Positions 26,749-36,951 of a DNA stretch of 64,000 bases are shown piece by piece. This stretch comes from Actinomyces oris (GTDB taxonomy: Bacteria; Actinomycetota; Actinomycetes; Actinomycetales; Actinomycetaceae). Position 1 is the first letter of the stretch, and each line of letters opens with the position of its first letter. The DNA lies in contig NZ_CP014232.1 of NCBI RefSeq assembly GCF_001553935.1, positions 2,542,001 through 2,606,000 of the forward strand. The letters run 5' to 3'. A program made the position numbers and the translations under genes. The notes beneath the pieces are model-generated. The model searched no databases. It was not told the DNA's origin and was given only the letters and a program-made list of their open reading frames with translations.

Positions 26749-28080
26749 ATGGACAAGCAGCAGGAGTACGTGCTCCGAGCCATCGAGGAACGCGACATCA
26801 GCTTCATCCGCCTGTGGTTCACCGACGTCTCCGGACAGCTCAAGTCCGTGGCCATCGCACCGGCCGAGGTCGAGAGCGCCTTCGAGGAGGGCATCGGCTT
26901 CGACGGATCGGCGATCGAGGGACTGACGCGCGTCTTCGAGTCCGACATGCTCCTGGCCCCCGACCCCTCCACCTTCCAGATGCTGCCCTGGCGGGACGGG
27001 GACAACGGCGTGGCCCGCATGTTCTGCGATGTCCTCACGCCCGACGGCGAGCCCGCCCGCACCGACCCGCGCTCCGTGCTCGAGCGTCAGCTAGCTCGGG
27101 TCGCCGAGGCCGGCTTCACCTGCTACATCCACCCGGAGATCGAGTTCTACCTGGTCAACCGTGACGCCGACGGGCGCATCCGCCCCACTGACGACGCCGG
27201 CTACTTCGACCACGTGCCCGGGGGCACCGCCCACGACTTCCGCCGCCAGGCCATCCTCATGCTCGAGCAGATGGGGATCTCGGTGCAGTTCTCCCACCAT
27301 GAGGGTGGCCCTGGCCAGAACGAGATCGATCTGCGCTTCGCCGACGCCCTGTCCATGGCGGACAACATCATGACCTTCCGCGCCGTCGTGGAGGAGGTGG
27401 CACTCAAGGAAGGCTGCTTGGCTACCTTCATGCCCAAGCCCTTCCCCGACCAGTTTGGCTCGGGCATGCACACCCACTTCTCCCTGTTCGAGGGCGACCG
27501 CAACGCCTTCTTCGACCCCTCCGGCCAGTACCAGCTCTCCGCCACCGGTCGCTCCTTCATCGCCGGCCTGCTGCACCACGCCTCGGAGATCACGGCTGTC
27601 ACCAACCAGCACGTCAACTCCTACAAGCGCCTGTGGGGAGGGGATGAGGCTCCCAGCTACGTGTGCTGGGGCCACAACAACCGCTCCGCCCTGGTGCGCG
27701 TGCCCATGCACAAGCCCGGCAAGGCCCAGTCCGCGCGCGTGGAGTTCCGCGGCATCGACTCCTCGGCCAACCCCTACCTGGCTTACGCGGTCATCCTGGC
27801 AGCGGGGCTCAAGGGCATCGAGGAGGGCTACGAGCTTCCCCCCGAGGCCGAGGACGACGTGTGGGCACTGTCCGAGATGGAGCGCAAGGCCCTGGGGATC
27901 CACGCCCTGCCCACCTCCCTCAAGAGCGCGGTGGCCGCCATGGAGCGCTCCGACTTGGTGGCTGACACCTTTGGTGAGGACACCTTCGAGTTCTTCCTGC
28001 GCAACAAGCGCCGCGAGTACCGGGCCTACGACGCCCAGGTCACCGACTTCGAGATCAGCCAGTTCTTCCCGCGAGCCTGA
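26749..28080 (+). CDS. glnA2: Glutamine synthetase, GlnA2 type
   Basis: Class I glutamine synthetase, 443 residues. GFDGSAIEG near 49, the beta-barrel EIEFYL segment, the HHEGGPGQNEIDLRF motif and the PKP metal/ATP segment are present. It matches the mycobacterial GlnA2 layout: the adenylylation loop of GlnA1 is shortened and the tyrosine position is occupied by Trp in EDDVWALS, so it should not be regulated by adenylylation. GAGGAGG precedes the ATG. It stands 18 bases upstream of glnE and is probably cotranscribed. Confidence 0.92.
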   Translation: MDKQQEYVLRAIEERDISFIRLWFTDVSGQLKSVAIAPAEVESAFEEGIGFDGSAIEGLTRVFESDMLLAPDPSTFQMLPWRDGDNGVARMFCDVLTPDGEPARTDPRSVLERQLARVAEAGFTCYIHPEIEFYLVNRDADGRIRPTDDAGYFDHVPGGTAHDFRRQAILMLEQMGISVQFSHHEGGPGQNEIDLRFADALSMADNIMTFRAVVEEVALKEGCLATFMPKPFPDQFGSGMHTHFSLFEGDRNAFFDPSGQYQLSATGRSFIAGLLHHASEITAVTNQHVNSYKRLWGGDEAPSYVCWGHNNRSALVRVPMHKPGKAQSARVEFRGIDSSANPYLAYAVILAAGLKGIEEGYELPPEAEDDVWALSEMERKALGIHALPTSLKSAVAAMERSDLVADTFGEDTFEFFLRNKRREYRAYDAQVTDFEISQFFPRA

Positions 28081-28098
28081 GCACAGCGGGAGATAGCC

Positions 28099-31000
28099 GT
28101 GAGAGACCGCAGCGAGAAGCGCGCGCCGATCGGATCACCCTCCCGGCACAGCTCCTCGCCCAGGACCCTGCTGCTGCGGGCCGGATTCCACGACGCCGCT
28201 CGTGCCGGAAGGCTTCTGGGCGACCCGGCGCTGCTGCCCTTCCTTTTGGACGATCCTCAGAGCGACGATGTCGGCGAAGAGGGTGTCATCCCCGGCGGAT
28301 TCGCCTCAGCGGACCGCTCCAGGCGGCCGGGCGGCCGACCTGCCGAGGTGCGGCTCGGACCGGCGCGTGAGGAGCTCATCGACTCCCTGGCTCTCACCTC
28401 GGATCCTGACATGGCTCTGCTCAGCCTTGTCCGGCTCGCCGAGGCCGCGGCCACCGCCGAATCGGGCCACCTGGCTTCGGCGGGTGGTGTCGAGGCAGGG
28501 TGCACGACGAGGCCGGCAGTACTTCTGCGGAGCGTCATGAGCGAACCGGCCGCAGGGCCGCGTGAGCACAGACGCCGCCTGCTGGCGGTCCTGGGCGCCT
28601 CGCAGGCCCTGGGCGACTTCCTCGTGGCCCATCCCGAGCACCTCACCGCGCTCGCGCCTGACAGGGCGTGGGACGCTCCGCAGGAGCCCAGTGCCGGTGA
28701 GGCGCTGCGACGGGCGGTGGGCGACGTGCTGGGGCGGGCAGACGCCGCGGATGCGGCCCCCTCGGACAGCGATAAGGGACCCTCGCAGCCGGGAGACGCT
28801 GCCGTCGGCCGGGCGACCGCGGCGCTGCGACGCGCCTACCGGGACCGGCTCACGGCGATCGTCGCCGATGACCTCACCAGCGCCGACCCGATCGAGCACG
28901 TCCCCACCGTGTGCCGCCGCATGACCGCTCTGGCCGACGCTGCCCTGGACGCGGCCTTGCTCGTGGCCCGTGCCGCCGTCGGACCGCGGGCCGATGAGGT
29001 GGCCCTTGCCGTGATCGCCATGGGAAAGACGGGGGCCCGAGAGCTCAACTACGTCTCGGACGTCGACGTCGTCTACGTCGTCGGCCCCGCCCACGATCCA
29101 CATGACGTTCAGGAGCCGATCAGCGAGGAGCAGCTCGTGGAGGTCGGCACGCACCTGGCCACCGAGCTCGCCCACGTCGTCTCCGCCACCGCGCCCGAGC
29201 CGCCCCTGTGGCCACTGGACACGGCGCTACGGCCTGAGGGCAAGGACGGTGCGCTCGTGCGCACTCTCGATTCCCACCTGGCCTACTACCGCAGATGGGC
29301 CGCCTCCTGGGAGTTCCAGGCCCTGCTCAAGGCCAGGGCCTGCGCCGGGGACCTCGAGGTCGGCGCCCGCTACGAGCAGGGCGTCGCACCCTTTGTGTGG
29401 GAGGCCAGCCGACGGGAGAACTTCGTCGAGGACGCCCGGGCCATGCGGCGCCGGGTGGAGAAGGAGTCCGTGCCACGCGGCGGAGTGGACCGGCGTATCA
29501 AGCTGGGCCCTGGGGGACTGCGGGACGTCGAGTTCACCGTCCAGCTCCTCCAGCTCGTCCATGGCCGTTCCGACGAGAGTCTGCGCGTGCGCGGCACCCT
29601 GGAGGCCCTCGACGCTCTCAGCGCGGGCGGATACGTCAGCCGCACCGATGCCGCGGCCTTGAGCGGCTGCTACAAGGCCCTGCGGCTGCTGGAGCATCGC
29701 AGCCAGCTCTTCCGGCTGCGCCGCACCCACAACCTTCCTGACAAGGAGGAGGATCTGCGCCGCATCGAGCGGGGCGTCAGCAACTGCCTGGGCCACGCAG
29801 ACAGCCTCTGGGAGGACTTCAAGGACCTGCGTCGGCGGGTACGGGCCCTCCACCAGGAGATCTACTACCGTCCCCTGCTGGCCTTCGCGGCCGCCCTCAG
29901 CGCCGATGAGATGGCTCTGAGTCCTCAGGCGGCGCGCGAGCGTCTTGCCGCCGTCGGCTACGCGGACCCCGACGGCGCCCTGCGCCACATCCAGGCCCTC
30001 ACCGAGGGGGTCAGTCGTCGCGCCGCGATCCAGCGCCAGCTGTTGCCGGTCATCATCGGCTGGATCGGTGAGGGAGCCGACCCCGACTTCGGTCTGCTCT
30101 CCTTCCGGCGGCTGTCTGAGGCCATTGGGGGCTCGCACTGGTACCTGGCCATGCTGCGGGACTCCCCGGTGGCGGCACGCAGACTGTGTCAGGTCCTTTC
30201 CAGCGCACACTGGGCCACCGAACGCCTCGCGGAGTTCCCCGAGTCCATCGCCTGGCTCGACGACGACGGCGAGCTCGCCCCCCGCCGATCCGGTGCCCTG
30301 GCGGAGGAGATCGCCGCCGTCCTGCGCCGTCGCAGCCTGACCGGCCCCGATGACGCTGCTCTTACCGAGCAGGCACTCGAGGCGGTCCAGGCGATCCTGA
30401 GAGTGCGCGCCCGTGAGGAAGTGCGTGCCTCACTGGCGGACTGCCTGGACGGCATCGACCCTGAACGCACCGCCTCCATCCTCTCCGACGCTACCGACGC
30501 GGTCCTGGAGGGGGCACTGACCGTGGCCACCGGTCTGGTCATCGCCCAGCGCGACGGGGTGGAGGCAGTCTCCGCGGGGCCCGACGCAGGCGGGTGCTGG
30601 CAGGCCGCTCGCGCCCGCCACGCCATCATCGCCATGGGGCGCCTGGGAGGTCGCGAGATCGGGTACGCCTCCGACGCGGACGTCCTCTTCGTTCACCAGG
30701 TCCGTGACGGGGCGGGGGAGGAGGCCGCCGCACAAGAGGCCGAGGCCGTCGCCAAGCAGGTCATGGGACTGCTGGCCGCGGCGCTCCCGCACCCCCTTGA
30801 GGTGGACTGCGGCCTGCGGCCGGAGGGCCGCAACGGTGTCATGAGCCGCTCGCTGGACGCCTACCGCGAGTACTACGGCCGGTGGTCCGCCCTGTGGGAG
30901 CGCCAGGCGCTGTTGCGCGCCCGTCCCTGCAGCGGAGACCGCGAACTGGGCCGGCGCTTCGAGGAGCTCGTCAACCCGTTGCGCTGGGCGCAGAAGGGAC

Positions 31001-31713
31001 TGGCGCCCCAGGACCTGCGGGAGATCCGCAGGATCAAGGCGCGGGTGGAGGCCGAGCGCCTGCCCCGGGGCATCAACCCGGCTCGCCATCTCAAGCTCGG
31101 CCCCGGGGGGCTCAGTGACGTGGAATGGAGCGCCCAAGTGCTTCAGCTCGCCCACGCCGGCCGGATACCCCAGCTTCGGACCACCTCGACCGTCGGCGCG
31201 CTCCAGGCCGCGGTTCAGGCGGGGGTCCTGAGCGCGGACGACGGAGGAGAGCTGATCGCGGCCTGGATCCTGGCCAGCCGCCTGCGCTCGGCGATCGTCC
31301 TGGGAACCGGACGCGCCTCGGGGCCGCGCTCCCAGGTCCTCCCCATCCAGATTCGGGAGATCCGCCTGGTGGGGCGCCTCATCGGCCTGGGTGCGGGCAG
31401 GGAGCGAGAGCTCGAGGATCTTTACCGCCGCAGTGCCCGCCACGCGCGCGCAGTGGCCGAGCGCATTGTCTTCGCCGACGCCGCCGCCCACGGCTCGACC
31501 GTCTCGGCGCCGTCGAGCACTGCGTCGGCGGCTCAGCCGCACAGCCTGAAGTCGCCGTCGCGTTCATCAGGAACGTCCCGGAGCCCTCACGCACAGTCCC
31601 GTCGGGATTCCGGGACGGCAGCCTCCAAGAGCACCAGTTCCAAGGGCTCCAGGCGGGTGAACCGCCCCCGTGCTACCAGAAGGCGGCCGGAGGGGCCCTA
31701 TCCCTGGAGTTGA
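28099..31713 (+). CDS. glnE: Glutamine synthetase adenylyltransferase/adenylyl-removing enzyme
   Basis: Adds or removes AMP on glutamine synthetase in answer to nitrogen status. The 1204 residues include two nucleotidyltransferase domains, with the paired motifs AMGKTGARELNYVSDVD near 304-320 and AMGRLGGREIGYASDAD near 847-863. The helix-rich middle part joins them. The last 70 residues (Ser/Arg/Pro-rich) extend beyond the usual end and are probably disordered. GTG at 28099 follows GGGAGA. The target is expected to be GlnA1 at 35-36.7 kb, which has the acceptor tyrosine. Confidence 0.95.
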   Translation: MRDRSEKRAPIGSPSRHSSSPRTLLLRAGFHDAARAGRLLGDPALLPFLLDDPQSDDVGEEGVIPGGFASADRSRRPGGRPAEVRLGPAREELIDSLALTSDPDMALLSLVRLAEAAATAESGHLASAGGVEAGCTTRPAVLLRSVMSEPAAGPREHRRRLLAVLGASQALGDFLVAHPEHLTALAPDRAWDAPQEPSAGEALRRAVGDVLGRADAADAAPSDSDKGPSQPGDAAVGRATAALRRAYRDRLTAIVADDLTSADPIEHVPTVCRRMTALADAALDAALLVARAAVGPRADEVALAVIAMGKTGARELNYVSDVDVVYVVGPAHDPHDVQEPISEEQLVEVGTHLATELAHVVSATAPEPPLWPLDTALRPEGKDGALVRTLDSHLAYYRRWAASWEFQALLKARACAGDLEVGARYEQGVAPFVWEASRRENFVEDARAMRRRVEKESVPRGGVDRRIKLGPGGLRDVEFTVQLLQLVHGRSDESLRVRGTLEALDALSAGGYVSRTDAAALSGCYKALRLLEHRSQLFRLRRTHNLPDKEEDLRRIERGVSNCLGHADSLWEDFKDLRRRVRALHQEIYYRPLLAFAAALSADEMALSPQAARERLAAVGYADPDGALRHIQALTEGVSRRAAIQRQLLPVIIGWIGEGADPDFGLLSFRRLSEAIGGSHWYLAMLRDSPVAARRLCQVLSSAHWATERLAEFPESIAWLDDDGELAPRRSGALAEEIAAVLRRRSLTGPDDAALTEQALEAVQAILRVRAREEVRASLADCLDGIDPERTASILSDATDAVLEGALTVATGLVIAQRDGVEAVSAGPDAGGCWQAARARHAIIAMGRLGGREIGYASDADVLFVHQVRDGAGEEAAAQEAEAVAKQVMGLLAAALPHPLEVDCGLRPEGRNGVMSRSLDAYREYYGRWSALWERQALLRARPCSGDRELGRRFEELVNPLRWAQKGLAPQDLREIRRIKARVEAERLPRGINPARHLKLGPGGLSDVEWSAQVLQLAHAGRIPQLRTTSTVGALQAAVQAGVLSADDGGELIAAWILASRLRSAIVLGTGRASGPRSQVLPIQIREIRLVGRLIGLGAGRERELEDLYRRSARHARAVAERIVFADAAAHGSTVSAPSSTASAAQPHSLKSPSRSSGTSRSPHAQSRRDSGTAASKSTSSKGSRRVNRPRATRRRPEGPYPWS

Positions 31714-31809
31714 CCGGGGCGCAGATCGCAGCGGGCACAGGCCTGTGGGCGATGAGGATCGCACCGTCGTCGTGGGTCCTCGCTCTGCGAACCTGGCAGA
31801 CTTGCTGCC

Positions 31810-32463
31810 GTGAGGCTCATTCTTGTACGCCACGGTCGCACCGAGGCCAATGTCATGCAGGCACTCGACACCGCCTTCCCTGGAAATCCCCTGGATGAGG
31901 TGGGGCTGGAGCAGGCCGACGGATTGCCGGACCGTTTGGGCATGGCCGGCCTCCTCCACGGGCTGGGGTCGCTGTGGGTCTCCCCGATCCTGCGCGCCAG
32001 GCAGACCATCGCCCCCATCGAGGCCGCCACCGGCCTGAGCGCCACTGTCGACTCGGGACTGCGTGAGGTGTTGGCCGCCGACCTGGAGATGAACACCGAC
32101 GCGCGCTCGGTGGCCTGCTACGTGGACACCACCCGGGCCTGGATGGCGGGGCGCCCCGCCTGCCGCATCCCCGGCTCCCCGGAGGACGGACACGACACGC
32201 TTCAACGCTTCGACAAGGCCGTCAGCCGCATCTGTGAGCAGGCCGCCGGGGCGGGGGACTCATCGGCCCTGATCGTCTCCCACGGCACCGCGCTGCGCCT
32301 GTGGACCTCCCTGAGGGCCGCAGCTGGAGGCGGCGTGGACCCGCTGTGGGTCGCTGACCGCCCCATGCACAACACCGGGATCACCGTTGTCGACGGCGAT
32401 CCCGGTGGTGGGTGGAGCCTGACCTCCTGGGATGACGGGGCCTGGGACCAGACCCCCTCCTGA
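31810..32463 (+). CDS. Histidine phosphatase family protein
   Basis: A 217-residue phosphoglycerate-mutase-like enzyme. The phospho-histidine motif RHGRTEAN is at residues 7-14, Arg of the SPILRARQT segment and the second catalytic His in VSHGTALRLW complete the active site. The family spans cofactor-dependent mutases and broad phosphatases; the actual substrate is unknown. GTG at 31810. It is convergent with the ABC transporter genes and follows glnE by about 95 bases. Confidence 0.85.
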   Translation: MRLILVRHGRTEANVMQALDTAFPGNPLDEVGLEQADGLPDRLGMAGLLHGLGSLWVSPILRARQTIAPIEAATGLSATVDSGLREVLAADLEMNTDARSVACYVDTTRAWMAGRPACRIPGSPEDGHDTLQRFDKAVSRICEQAAGAGDSSALIVSHGTALRLWTSLRAAAGGGVDPLWVADRPMHNTGITVVDGDPGGGWSLTSWDDGAWDQTPS

Positions 32464-32476
32464 ACCGGCCTGCCCC

Positions 32477-33277
32477 CTACAGGACCGAGGAGAGGAAGGC
32501 CCGGGTGCGCTCGGCCTGCGGGTTGTCCAGGACCTCCACGGGGTCACCGGACTCGCAGATGACACCGCCGTCCATGAAGATCAGCTGATCACCCACCTCC
32601 CGGGCGAAGCCCATCTCATGGGTGACCACGACCATCGTCATGCCGGAGGCGGCGAGGTCCTGCATCACCTGCAGGACCTCGCCGACCAGTTCGGGATCCA
32701 GCGCGGAGGTCGGCTCGTCGAAGAGCATGAGCTCAGGGTCCATGGCCAGAGCCCGGGCGATCGCCACCCGCTGCTGCTGACCACCGGAGAGCTGGGAGGG
32801 GTAGTGCTCGAGGCGATCCCCGAGCCCCACCCGCTCCAGCAGCTCGATGCCGCGCTCACGGGCCTTGGCCTTCGGAGTCTTCTTGACCATGACCGGTGCC
32901 TCCATGACGTTCTGGAGAGCTGTCATGTGGGGGAAGAGGTTGAAACGCTGGAAGACCATGCCGATCTTGGCGCGCTGAGCAGCACGGGCCTTGTCCGACA
33001 GGGCGTGCAGCTCGGCGCGACCACCGCGCTCGACCTCACGCATCCCGATGAGCTCGCCGTCGACCTTGACCCGGCCGGCGTCGATGGACTCCAGCTCATT
33101 GATGCAGCGCAGCAGTGTCGACTTTCCCGAGCCCGACGGGCCGATGAGAACCGTCACCGAGCCGGGTGGGACGATGAGATCGATGCCCCGCAGCACGTGC
33201 AGCTCACCGAAGAACTTGTGCAGGGCGCTGATCTCGACCTTGGGCGTAGCGGCTGCCGCCTGGGCGGATGTGCTCAT
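32477..33277 (-). CDS. Amino-acid ABC transporter ATP-binding protein
   Basis: A 266-residue ATPase of the polar-amino-acid (GlnQ/HisP-like) class. Walker [10 protein letters not shown] lies at about 46-54, signature LSGGQQQR near 174 and Walker [15 protein letters not shown] near 194, followed by the switch His in VVVTHEMG. It is the last gene of a three-gene operon; its ATG overlaps the permease stop by four bases. The neighbouring glutamine synthetase gene suggests glutamine or glutamate as substrate, an inference. Confidence 0.93.
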   Translation of the reverse strand: MSTSAQAAAATPKVEISALHKFFGELHVLRGIDLIVPPGSVTVLIGPSGSGKSTLLRCINELESIDAGRVKVDGELIGMREVERGGRAELHALSDKARAAQRAKIGMVFQRFNLFPHMTALQNVMEAPVMVKKTPKAKARERGIELLERVGLGDRLEHYPSQLSGGQQQRVAIARALAMDPELMLFDEPTSALDPELVGEVLQVMQDLAASGMTMVVVTHEMGFAREVGDQLIFMDGGVICESGDPVEVLDNPQAERTRAFLSSVL

Positions 33278-34239
33278 GGGGTGACCTCCAGGAAGGGATC
33301 GTCCTTGGTGGTGTGCGCATCGAGGATGGCCTGCTGGCGGGCCGACAGGCCCCGGCCCGAGGAGCCGGAGGACTTGTCAGAGTCGAAGCCCTTGCCGTAA
33401 TAGCGCTCGATGTAGTGCTGTCCCACCATGAGGATCGAGGTGATGATGATGTACCAGATGGCCGCGACCAGAAGCAGCGGAATGATCTGGTAGGTCAGCG
33501 ACGCGTAGGAGTTGGTGACGAAGGTCAGATCCAGGGTGAAGGGGACCGCCAGGACCAAGGAGGTCGTCTTGAGCATGGAGATCGTCTCGTTGCCGGTGGG
33601 CGGAACGATGACCCTCATCGCCTGGGGCAGGACGATCCTGCGCAGGATCTGGCCCCTGCTCATGCCCAGGGCTCCGGCGGCCTCGCTCTGGCCCTTGTCC
33701 ACCGAGTTCAGGCCCGAGCGGACGATCTCGGACAGATAGGCGCCCTCGTTGATGCCCAGCCCCAGGACCGCCGCGACGAAGGGGGTGAAGACCGTCGTCG
33801 TCTTGAAGGTCAGCAGCTCGGGGCCGAAGGGGATTCCCAGACTCAGCTTCTGGTAGAGCGCGGACAGCGCCCCCCAGAAGACCAGCTGGGTGTAGATCGG
33901 GGTGCCGCGGAAGAACCACAGGTAGGCCAGTGCCACCCAGCGCAGGACCGGGTTTGAGGATTGGCGCAGGATCGCCGTGGTGACCGCTAGCACGATGCCG
34001 ATGGCCATCGCCATGAAGGTCAGCAGCAGCGTCCAGCCGACGGCCTTGACCACGTGGACCTCACGCAGGAAGAACCAGACCGTGGACCAGTGGAACTTCT
34101 CATTGGTGACCAGCCCGTGGATGAGCATGGCCCCCAGGATCGTGACGATCGCGGCACTGATCCACGTCCCCGGGCGGGGGACGGGCTTGGGGTTGTTGAG
34201 GACGACCTTGTCGTCCTCGGAAACGGGTGAGGCGCTCAC
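33274..34239 (-). CDS. Amino-acid ABC transporter permease
   Basis: A 321-residue inner-membrane permease of the HisM/GlnP type with a cytoplasmic N-terminus, about five or six membrane helices and the EAA-like loop [25 protein letters not shown] near 190-215, which contacts the ATPase. GTG at 34239 follows GAAGGAG and lies 3 bases after the binding-protein stop. The C-terminal 40 residues are a soluble basic tail. Both permease halves are presumably made from this one gene as a homodimer. Confidence 0.92.
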   Translation of the reverse strand: MSASPVSEDDKVVLNNPKPVPRPGTWISAAIVTILGAMLIHGLVTNEKFHWSTVWFFLREVHVVKAVGWTLLLTFMAMAIGIVLAVTTAILRQSSNPVLRWVALAYLWFFRGTPIYTQLVFWGALSALYQKLSLGIPFGPELLTFKTTTVFTPFVAAVLGLGINEGAYLSEIVRSGLNSVDKGQSEAAGALGMSRGQILRRIVLPQAMRVIVPPTGNETISMLKTTSLVLAVPFTLDLTFVTNSYASLTYQIIPLLLVAAIWYIIITSILMVGQHYIERYYGKGFDSDKSSGSSGRGLSARQQAILDAHTTKDDPFLEVTP

Positions 34240-34242
34240 GGC

Positions 34243-35163
34243 TCACTCCTTCACTGCGGGATTGAGTTCTGCGGTGGTCAGGGCGGCGTCCTTCACGCCC
34301 CAGTTGTCCAGGATCTTCTGCCAGATGCCGTGGTCCATGAGGTACTGGATGGCGGCCTGGATCGCGGCGGTGAACTGCGGATCGGCCTTGGCGGTCACTA
34401 CCCCCTGGGGGGCGGCGTCCTCGATCTCCCCGAGGGTGACGATCTGACCGTCGGTCAGCTCGACGGCGTAGCCGGCCACGGTGGAGTCGGAGTAGGTGGC
34501 GTCGATGGTGCCGCCCACCAGGCCGGTGGTGGCCTCGGACTGCTTGGAGTAGGAACGCACGGACAGAACCGGCTTGCCCGCCTGCGCGCACTTGTCGGCG
34601 GCGTCGCGCATGGTGGTCTCCTGGGCGGTACCCACCTGGACGCCGATGGTCCGCCCGCACAGCTGGAGGTGGTCGGAGGACTCGACGCCCTTGGGGTTGC
34701 CGGCCTGGACGTTGAATCGCGAGCCCACGTTGATGTAGGCGGTCATGTCGACCTCCGCGGTACGTTCGGGGGTGACGGTGAAGGAGGAGATGCCGGCGTC
34801 GTACTTCGAGCCGATCGAGGCGATGATGGAGTCGAACTCGGCGGTGTGCACCTTGCCCTTGACGCCCAGGACGGCGGCGATCGCGTTGGTCAGGTCGACG
34901 TCGTAGCCCACGGCCGTGCCCGAGGGGTCGAGGAACTCGGCCGGCGCGTAGTCCGTGGAGGCGGCCACGTCGAGGACGCCGTCCTCGAGGGCGCCCTGAG
35001 GGAGCTTGGCAATGATGTCGGGCTGCGCCTGGATCGACGAGGTGTCGAAGGAGTGGATCTGCGAGCTCCGGTTCGCGTTCCAGTCAGCGGCGTTGGTGCA
35101 TCCGCTGAGGACCAGGCAGGCGGTGGCTGCCAGCCCGAGGGAGGCGTGATGGCGGATCCTCAT
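34243..35163 (-). CDS. Amino-acid ABC transporter substrate-binding lipoprotein
   Basis: A 306-residue SBP family 3 protein. It has a lipobox LSGC with C22, then the two lobes typical of solute-binding proteins for polar amino acids, with a DYAPAEFLDPSGTAVGYDVDLTNAI segment near 70-95 and VGTAQETTMRDAADKC near 175-190. ATG at 35163 is used because GAGGAG precedes it; the frame is open further up. It is first in the operon with the permease and ATPase. The ligand is not decidable from the sequence. Confidence 0.92.
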   Translation of the reverse strand: MRIRHHASLGLAATACLVLSGCTNAADWNANRSSQIHSFDTSSIQAQPDIIAKLPQGALEDGVLDVAASTDYAPAEFLDPSGTAVGYDVDLTNAIAAVLGVKGKVHTAEFDSIIASIGSKYDAGISSFTVTPERTAEVDMTAYINVGSRFNVQAGNPKGVESSDHLQLCGRTIGVQVGTAQETTMRDAADKCAQAGKPVLSVRSYSKQSEATTGLVGGTIDATYSDSTVAGYAVELTDGQIVTLGEIEDAAPQGVVTAKADPQFTAAIQAAIQYLMDHGIWQKILDNWGVKDAALTTAELNPAVKE

Positions 35164-35256
35164 CGTGGGATCTCCTCTTCGGAGTGGATCAAGACAGAGA
35201 AAGAATATCCGCAATGCAGTATAGATATGCAAGTCGGGAGGGTGGCGTATAGCACG

Positions 35257-35300
35257 ACGGCGGCCCTGAGCCTCGTGTGTAGGAGGCTCAGGGCCGCCGT
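35257..35300 (-). terminator. Terminator after glnA1
   Basis: An 18-bp perfect stem (35257-35274 with 35283-35300) and an 8-base loop lie just downstream of the glnA1 stop on the minus strand, between it and the transporter operon. Confidence 0.85.
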
Positions 35301-35318
35301 CTGAGCTGGGTCAGCGGC

Positions 35319-36743
35319 TCACAGGTCGTAGTAGAGCTGGAACTCGTAGGGGTGGGGGCGCAGCCGCAGCGGCTCGATCTCGTTGGTGCGCTTGTACTCG
35401 ATCCAGGTCTCGATGAGGTCGGGGGTGAAGACGTCTCCCTCGGTGAGGAAGTCGTGGTCGTCCTCCAGTGCCTCCAGCGCCTGGTCCAGGCTGTCGGGGA
35501 GCTTGTCGATGTCGAAGTACTCCTCGGGAGCCAGCTCGTAGAGGTCCTTGTCGATGGGCTCGCGGGGCTCGATGCGGTTGCGGATTCCGTCAATACCGGC
35601 CATGAGGACGGCCGCGAAGCACAGGTAGGGGTTGGAGGAGGGATCCGGCACCCGGTACTCCACTCGCTTGGCCTTGGGGGAGGAGCCGGTGACCGGGATG
35701 CGGATGCAGGCCGAGCGGTTGCGGGCCGAGTAGACCAGGTTGACCGGCGCCTCGAAGCCGGGGACCAGGCGGTGGAAGGAGTTCACCGACGGGTTGGTGA
35801 AGGCCAGCAGCGCCGGGGCGTGGGCCAGGATCCCACCGATGTACCAGCGGGCGAGGTCCGAGAGCTGGCCGTAGCCCCGCTCGTCGAAGAACAGCGGCTT
35901 GCCGTCCTTCCACAGCGAGTGGTGGGTGTGCATGCCCGAGCCGTTGTCGCCGAAGATCGGCTTGGGCATGAAGGTGGCCGTCTTGCCGTTGCGCCAGGCC
36001 TCGTTCTTGATGATGTACTTGAACTTCATCATGTCGTCGCCCGCGGCGAGCAGGGAGCTGAATCGGTAGTTGATCTCCTGCTGTCCGGCAGTGCCGACCT
36101 CGTGATGAGCCCGTTCGATCTCCAGTCCGGAGGCGAGGCAGGTACGGACCATGCGGTCCCGGATATCGGCCATCTGATCGTTGGGGGAGACGGGGAAGTA
36201 GCCGCCCTTGAAAGCGGTCTTGTACCCCTTGTTGCCGCCCTCCTCCTCTCGCCCGGTGTTCCAGGCCGCCTCGCAGGAGTCGATGGCGTAGAAGGACTCG
36301 GCTGGTGAGGCCTCGTAGCGCACCGAGTCGAAGAGGTAGAACTCGGCCTCGGCCCCGATGTAGCAGGTGTCAGCGATTCCGGTGGAGCGCAGGTAGTCCT
36401 CGGCCTTGGCGGCGATCGAGCGGGGGTCGCGGGAGTAGACCTCGTCCGTGAAGGGATCGACGATCGAGAAGTTGACGACCAGGGTCTTCTCCTCGCGGAA
36501 CGGGTCCAGGAATGCGGTGGTCACATCGGGAACCAGCTTCATATCTGACTCGTGGATCGCGGTGAAGCCTCGGATCGATGAGCCGTCAAACATCAGGCCG
36601 TCAGTGAGTGCCTCATCCTTGAAGGCCGCCACAGGAATAGTGAAGTGCTGCATGACGCCGGGTAGGTCACAGAACCGCACATCGACCAGCGCGACATTCT
36701 CCTTCTCGATGAACGTCAGTGCCTCGGATGCGTCCTTGAACAT
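35319..36743 (-). CDS. glnA1: Glutamine synthetase, GlnA1 type (adenylylatable)
   Basis: Main ammonium-assimilating enzyme, 474 residues, class I-beta. [10 protein letters not shown] near 51, EAEFYLF near 132, the [16 protein letters not shown] stretch at 213-228 and the ATP segment [19 protein letters not shown] at 254-272 are all present. The adenylylation site is Y402 in [14 protein letters not shown] at 36743 has GGAGGAG before it. Regulation by GlnE is expected from this tyrosine and from glnE in the same region. It has its own terminator. Confidence 0.95.
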   Translation of the reverse strand: MFKDASEALTFIEKENVALVDVRFCDLPGVMQHFTIPVAAFKDEALTDGLMFDGSSIRGFTAIHESDMKLVPDVTTAFLDPFREEKTLVVNFSIVDPFTDEVYSRDPRSIAAKAEDYLRSTGIADTCYIGAEAEFYLFDSVRYEASPAESFYAIDSCEAAWNTGREEEGGNKGYKTAFKGGYFPVSPNDQMADIRDRMVRTCLASGLEIERAHHEVGTAGQQEINYRFSSLLAAGDDMMKFKYIIKNEAWRNGKTATFMPKPIFGDNGSGMHTHHSLWKDGKPLFFDERGYGQLSDLARWYIGGILAHAPALLAFTNPSVNSFHRLVPGFEAPVNLVYSARNRSACIRIPVTGSSPKAKRVEYRVPDPSSNPYLCFAAVLMAGIDGIRNRIEPREPIDKDLYELAPEEYFDIDKLPDSLDQALEALEDDHDFLTEGDVFTPDLIETWIEYKRTNEIEPLRLRPHPYEFQLYYDL

Positions 36744-36924
36744 ATCTCCTCCAAGTGGGAACGGCGCACATACTCCACACGTATGCACTGCGGCTGACAA
36801 CGGCCACTATATTGACGCTACCGTGACAAAGGAATGGCGTCAGTGTTGCCTGAGTGTTTCGCCCGTTCATCGCTGGGCCTCAGTGACTCCGGCAGGGCTC
36901 TGAGTGATGGGAGATGGAGGTGGG

Positions 36925-36951
36925 GCGGGTGCTGAGAGAGTCAGCGCCCGC
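36925..36951 (-). terminator. Hairpin at the end of the DUF4191 gene
   Basis: A 10-bp stem with one G-T pair (36925-36934 with 36942-36951) overlaps the stop codon of the DUF4191 gene. It could end that transcript before glnA1. Confidence 0.5.
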
